A DNA stretch of 14,637 bases from Candidatus Cloacimonadota bacterium (GTDB lineage Bacteria; Hydrothermota; E44-bin80). The translations under genes were made by a program, and so were the position numbers. The notes below the pieces were generated by a model, which was not told the DNA's origin, did no database searches, and saw only the letters and a list, made by a program, of their open reading frames with translations. Below are positions 14,565 through 14,637 of this stretch, piece after piece. Each line of letters begins with the position of its first letter. Positions within the stretch are counted from its first letter, which is position 1. The stretch lies in the NCBI GenBank assembly GCA_004376305.1, contig SOKD01000140.1, positions 1-14,637 on the forward strand, read 5' to 3'.

Positions 14565-14637
14565 TGGCGCCCCTGGGGCGACTCGAACGCTCGACTCCCG
14601 GTTTAGGAAACCGGTGCTCTATCCTCTGAGCTACAGG
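14565..14637 (-). tRNA. tRNA-Arg (anticodon CCU), first three bases beyond the window
   Basis: The minus strand gives 73 bases of a tRNA with an encoded CCA end. The D-arm is GCTC/GAGC. The anticodon stem CCGGT/ACCGG closes the loop TTCCTAA with anticodon CCT, reading the arginine codon AGG. A five-base variable loop and a T-arm with TTCGAGT follow. The acceptor strand CAGGGGC predicts a 5' GCCCCTG, of which only CCTG is in the window, so the gene is cut by the edge. The T-stem has one mismatch (A opposite C) at its second pair. The surrounding bases give no promoter, which would lie outside. Confidence 0.93.

Noticed and set aside
14187..14606. Plus-strand 139-codon frame over the right end
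   Set aside because: It runs antisense through the TPR gene start and the tRNA; its last residues are simply the complement of the tRNA, a well-known spurious pattern.
1..14637. CRISPR array, insertion sequence, prophage or integrase
   Set aside because: No regularly spaced repeats, transposase or integrase motifs, or flanking duplications are visible; the tRNA shows no partial copy elsewhere in the window.

Overview
The window is one compact, single-strand block. All twelve substantial genes and one tRNA lie on the minus strand, so transcription runs from high to low coordinates. The coding genes suggest an uncultured Gram-negative-type bacterium with an outer membrane: a TonB-dependent receptor with a carboxypeptidase-regulatory-like domain, a beta-propeller lipoprotein, and secreted or membrane-anchored TPR proteins. 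Base composition looks moderately AT-rich. The style of the genes (PATAN and roadblock proteins, receptors with DxNxNGxWDxGE-type repeats, many TPR proteins) fits candidate phyla around the FCB group, such as Cloacimonadota, Marinimicrobia, Calditrichota or WOR-3. That placement is inference; there is no rRNA or marker gene here to settle it.

Layout in the direction of transcription: a tRNA-Arg(CCU) cut by the right edge (14565-14637); a 235-base leader with a GC-rich hairpin and a possible 28-residue ORF; a membrane-anchored TPR protein (13622-14329); a translationally coupled pair of ABC exporter half-transporters (11748-13499 and 9661-11748) with the asymmetric ATP sites of a heterodimer; a large exported TPR protein (7208-9571) followed 8 bases later by a LipM/LplA-type lipoate-metabolism enzyme (6405-7199); a five-gene operon (3286-6278); a PKD/NHL beta-propeller lipoprotein (1710-3203); and the first 564 residues of a TonB-dependent receptor (1-1694), whose 3' end is outside the window.

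The most interesting part is the five-gene operon at 3286-6278. It has a near-consensus promoter, then a PATAN (DUF4388)-type protein, two related roadblock/LC7-type proteins and two small three-helix membrane proteins that are paralogous to each other. The PATAN protein and both roadblock proteins end in a similar motif (L-x-[KR]-x5-[FI]-G-[PA]-x2-[AT]-K), and their genes overlap by 1 and 4 bases. I infer a membrane-linked signalling or scaffold complex. No GTPase partner (MglA-like) is in the window and the function is unknown.

The lipoprotein and the receptor form a second probable operon with its own strong promoter, likely a surface uptake or adhesion pair at the outer membrane. The two best promoters (upstream of 6278 and of 3203) have the same design: the -35 box TTGACA preceded by a run of T and C, a 17-base spacer, and a position just after the stop codon of the upstream gene. 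Start sites were chosen from Shine-Dalgarno sequences, which here often sit only 4-5 bases before the start codon.
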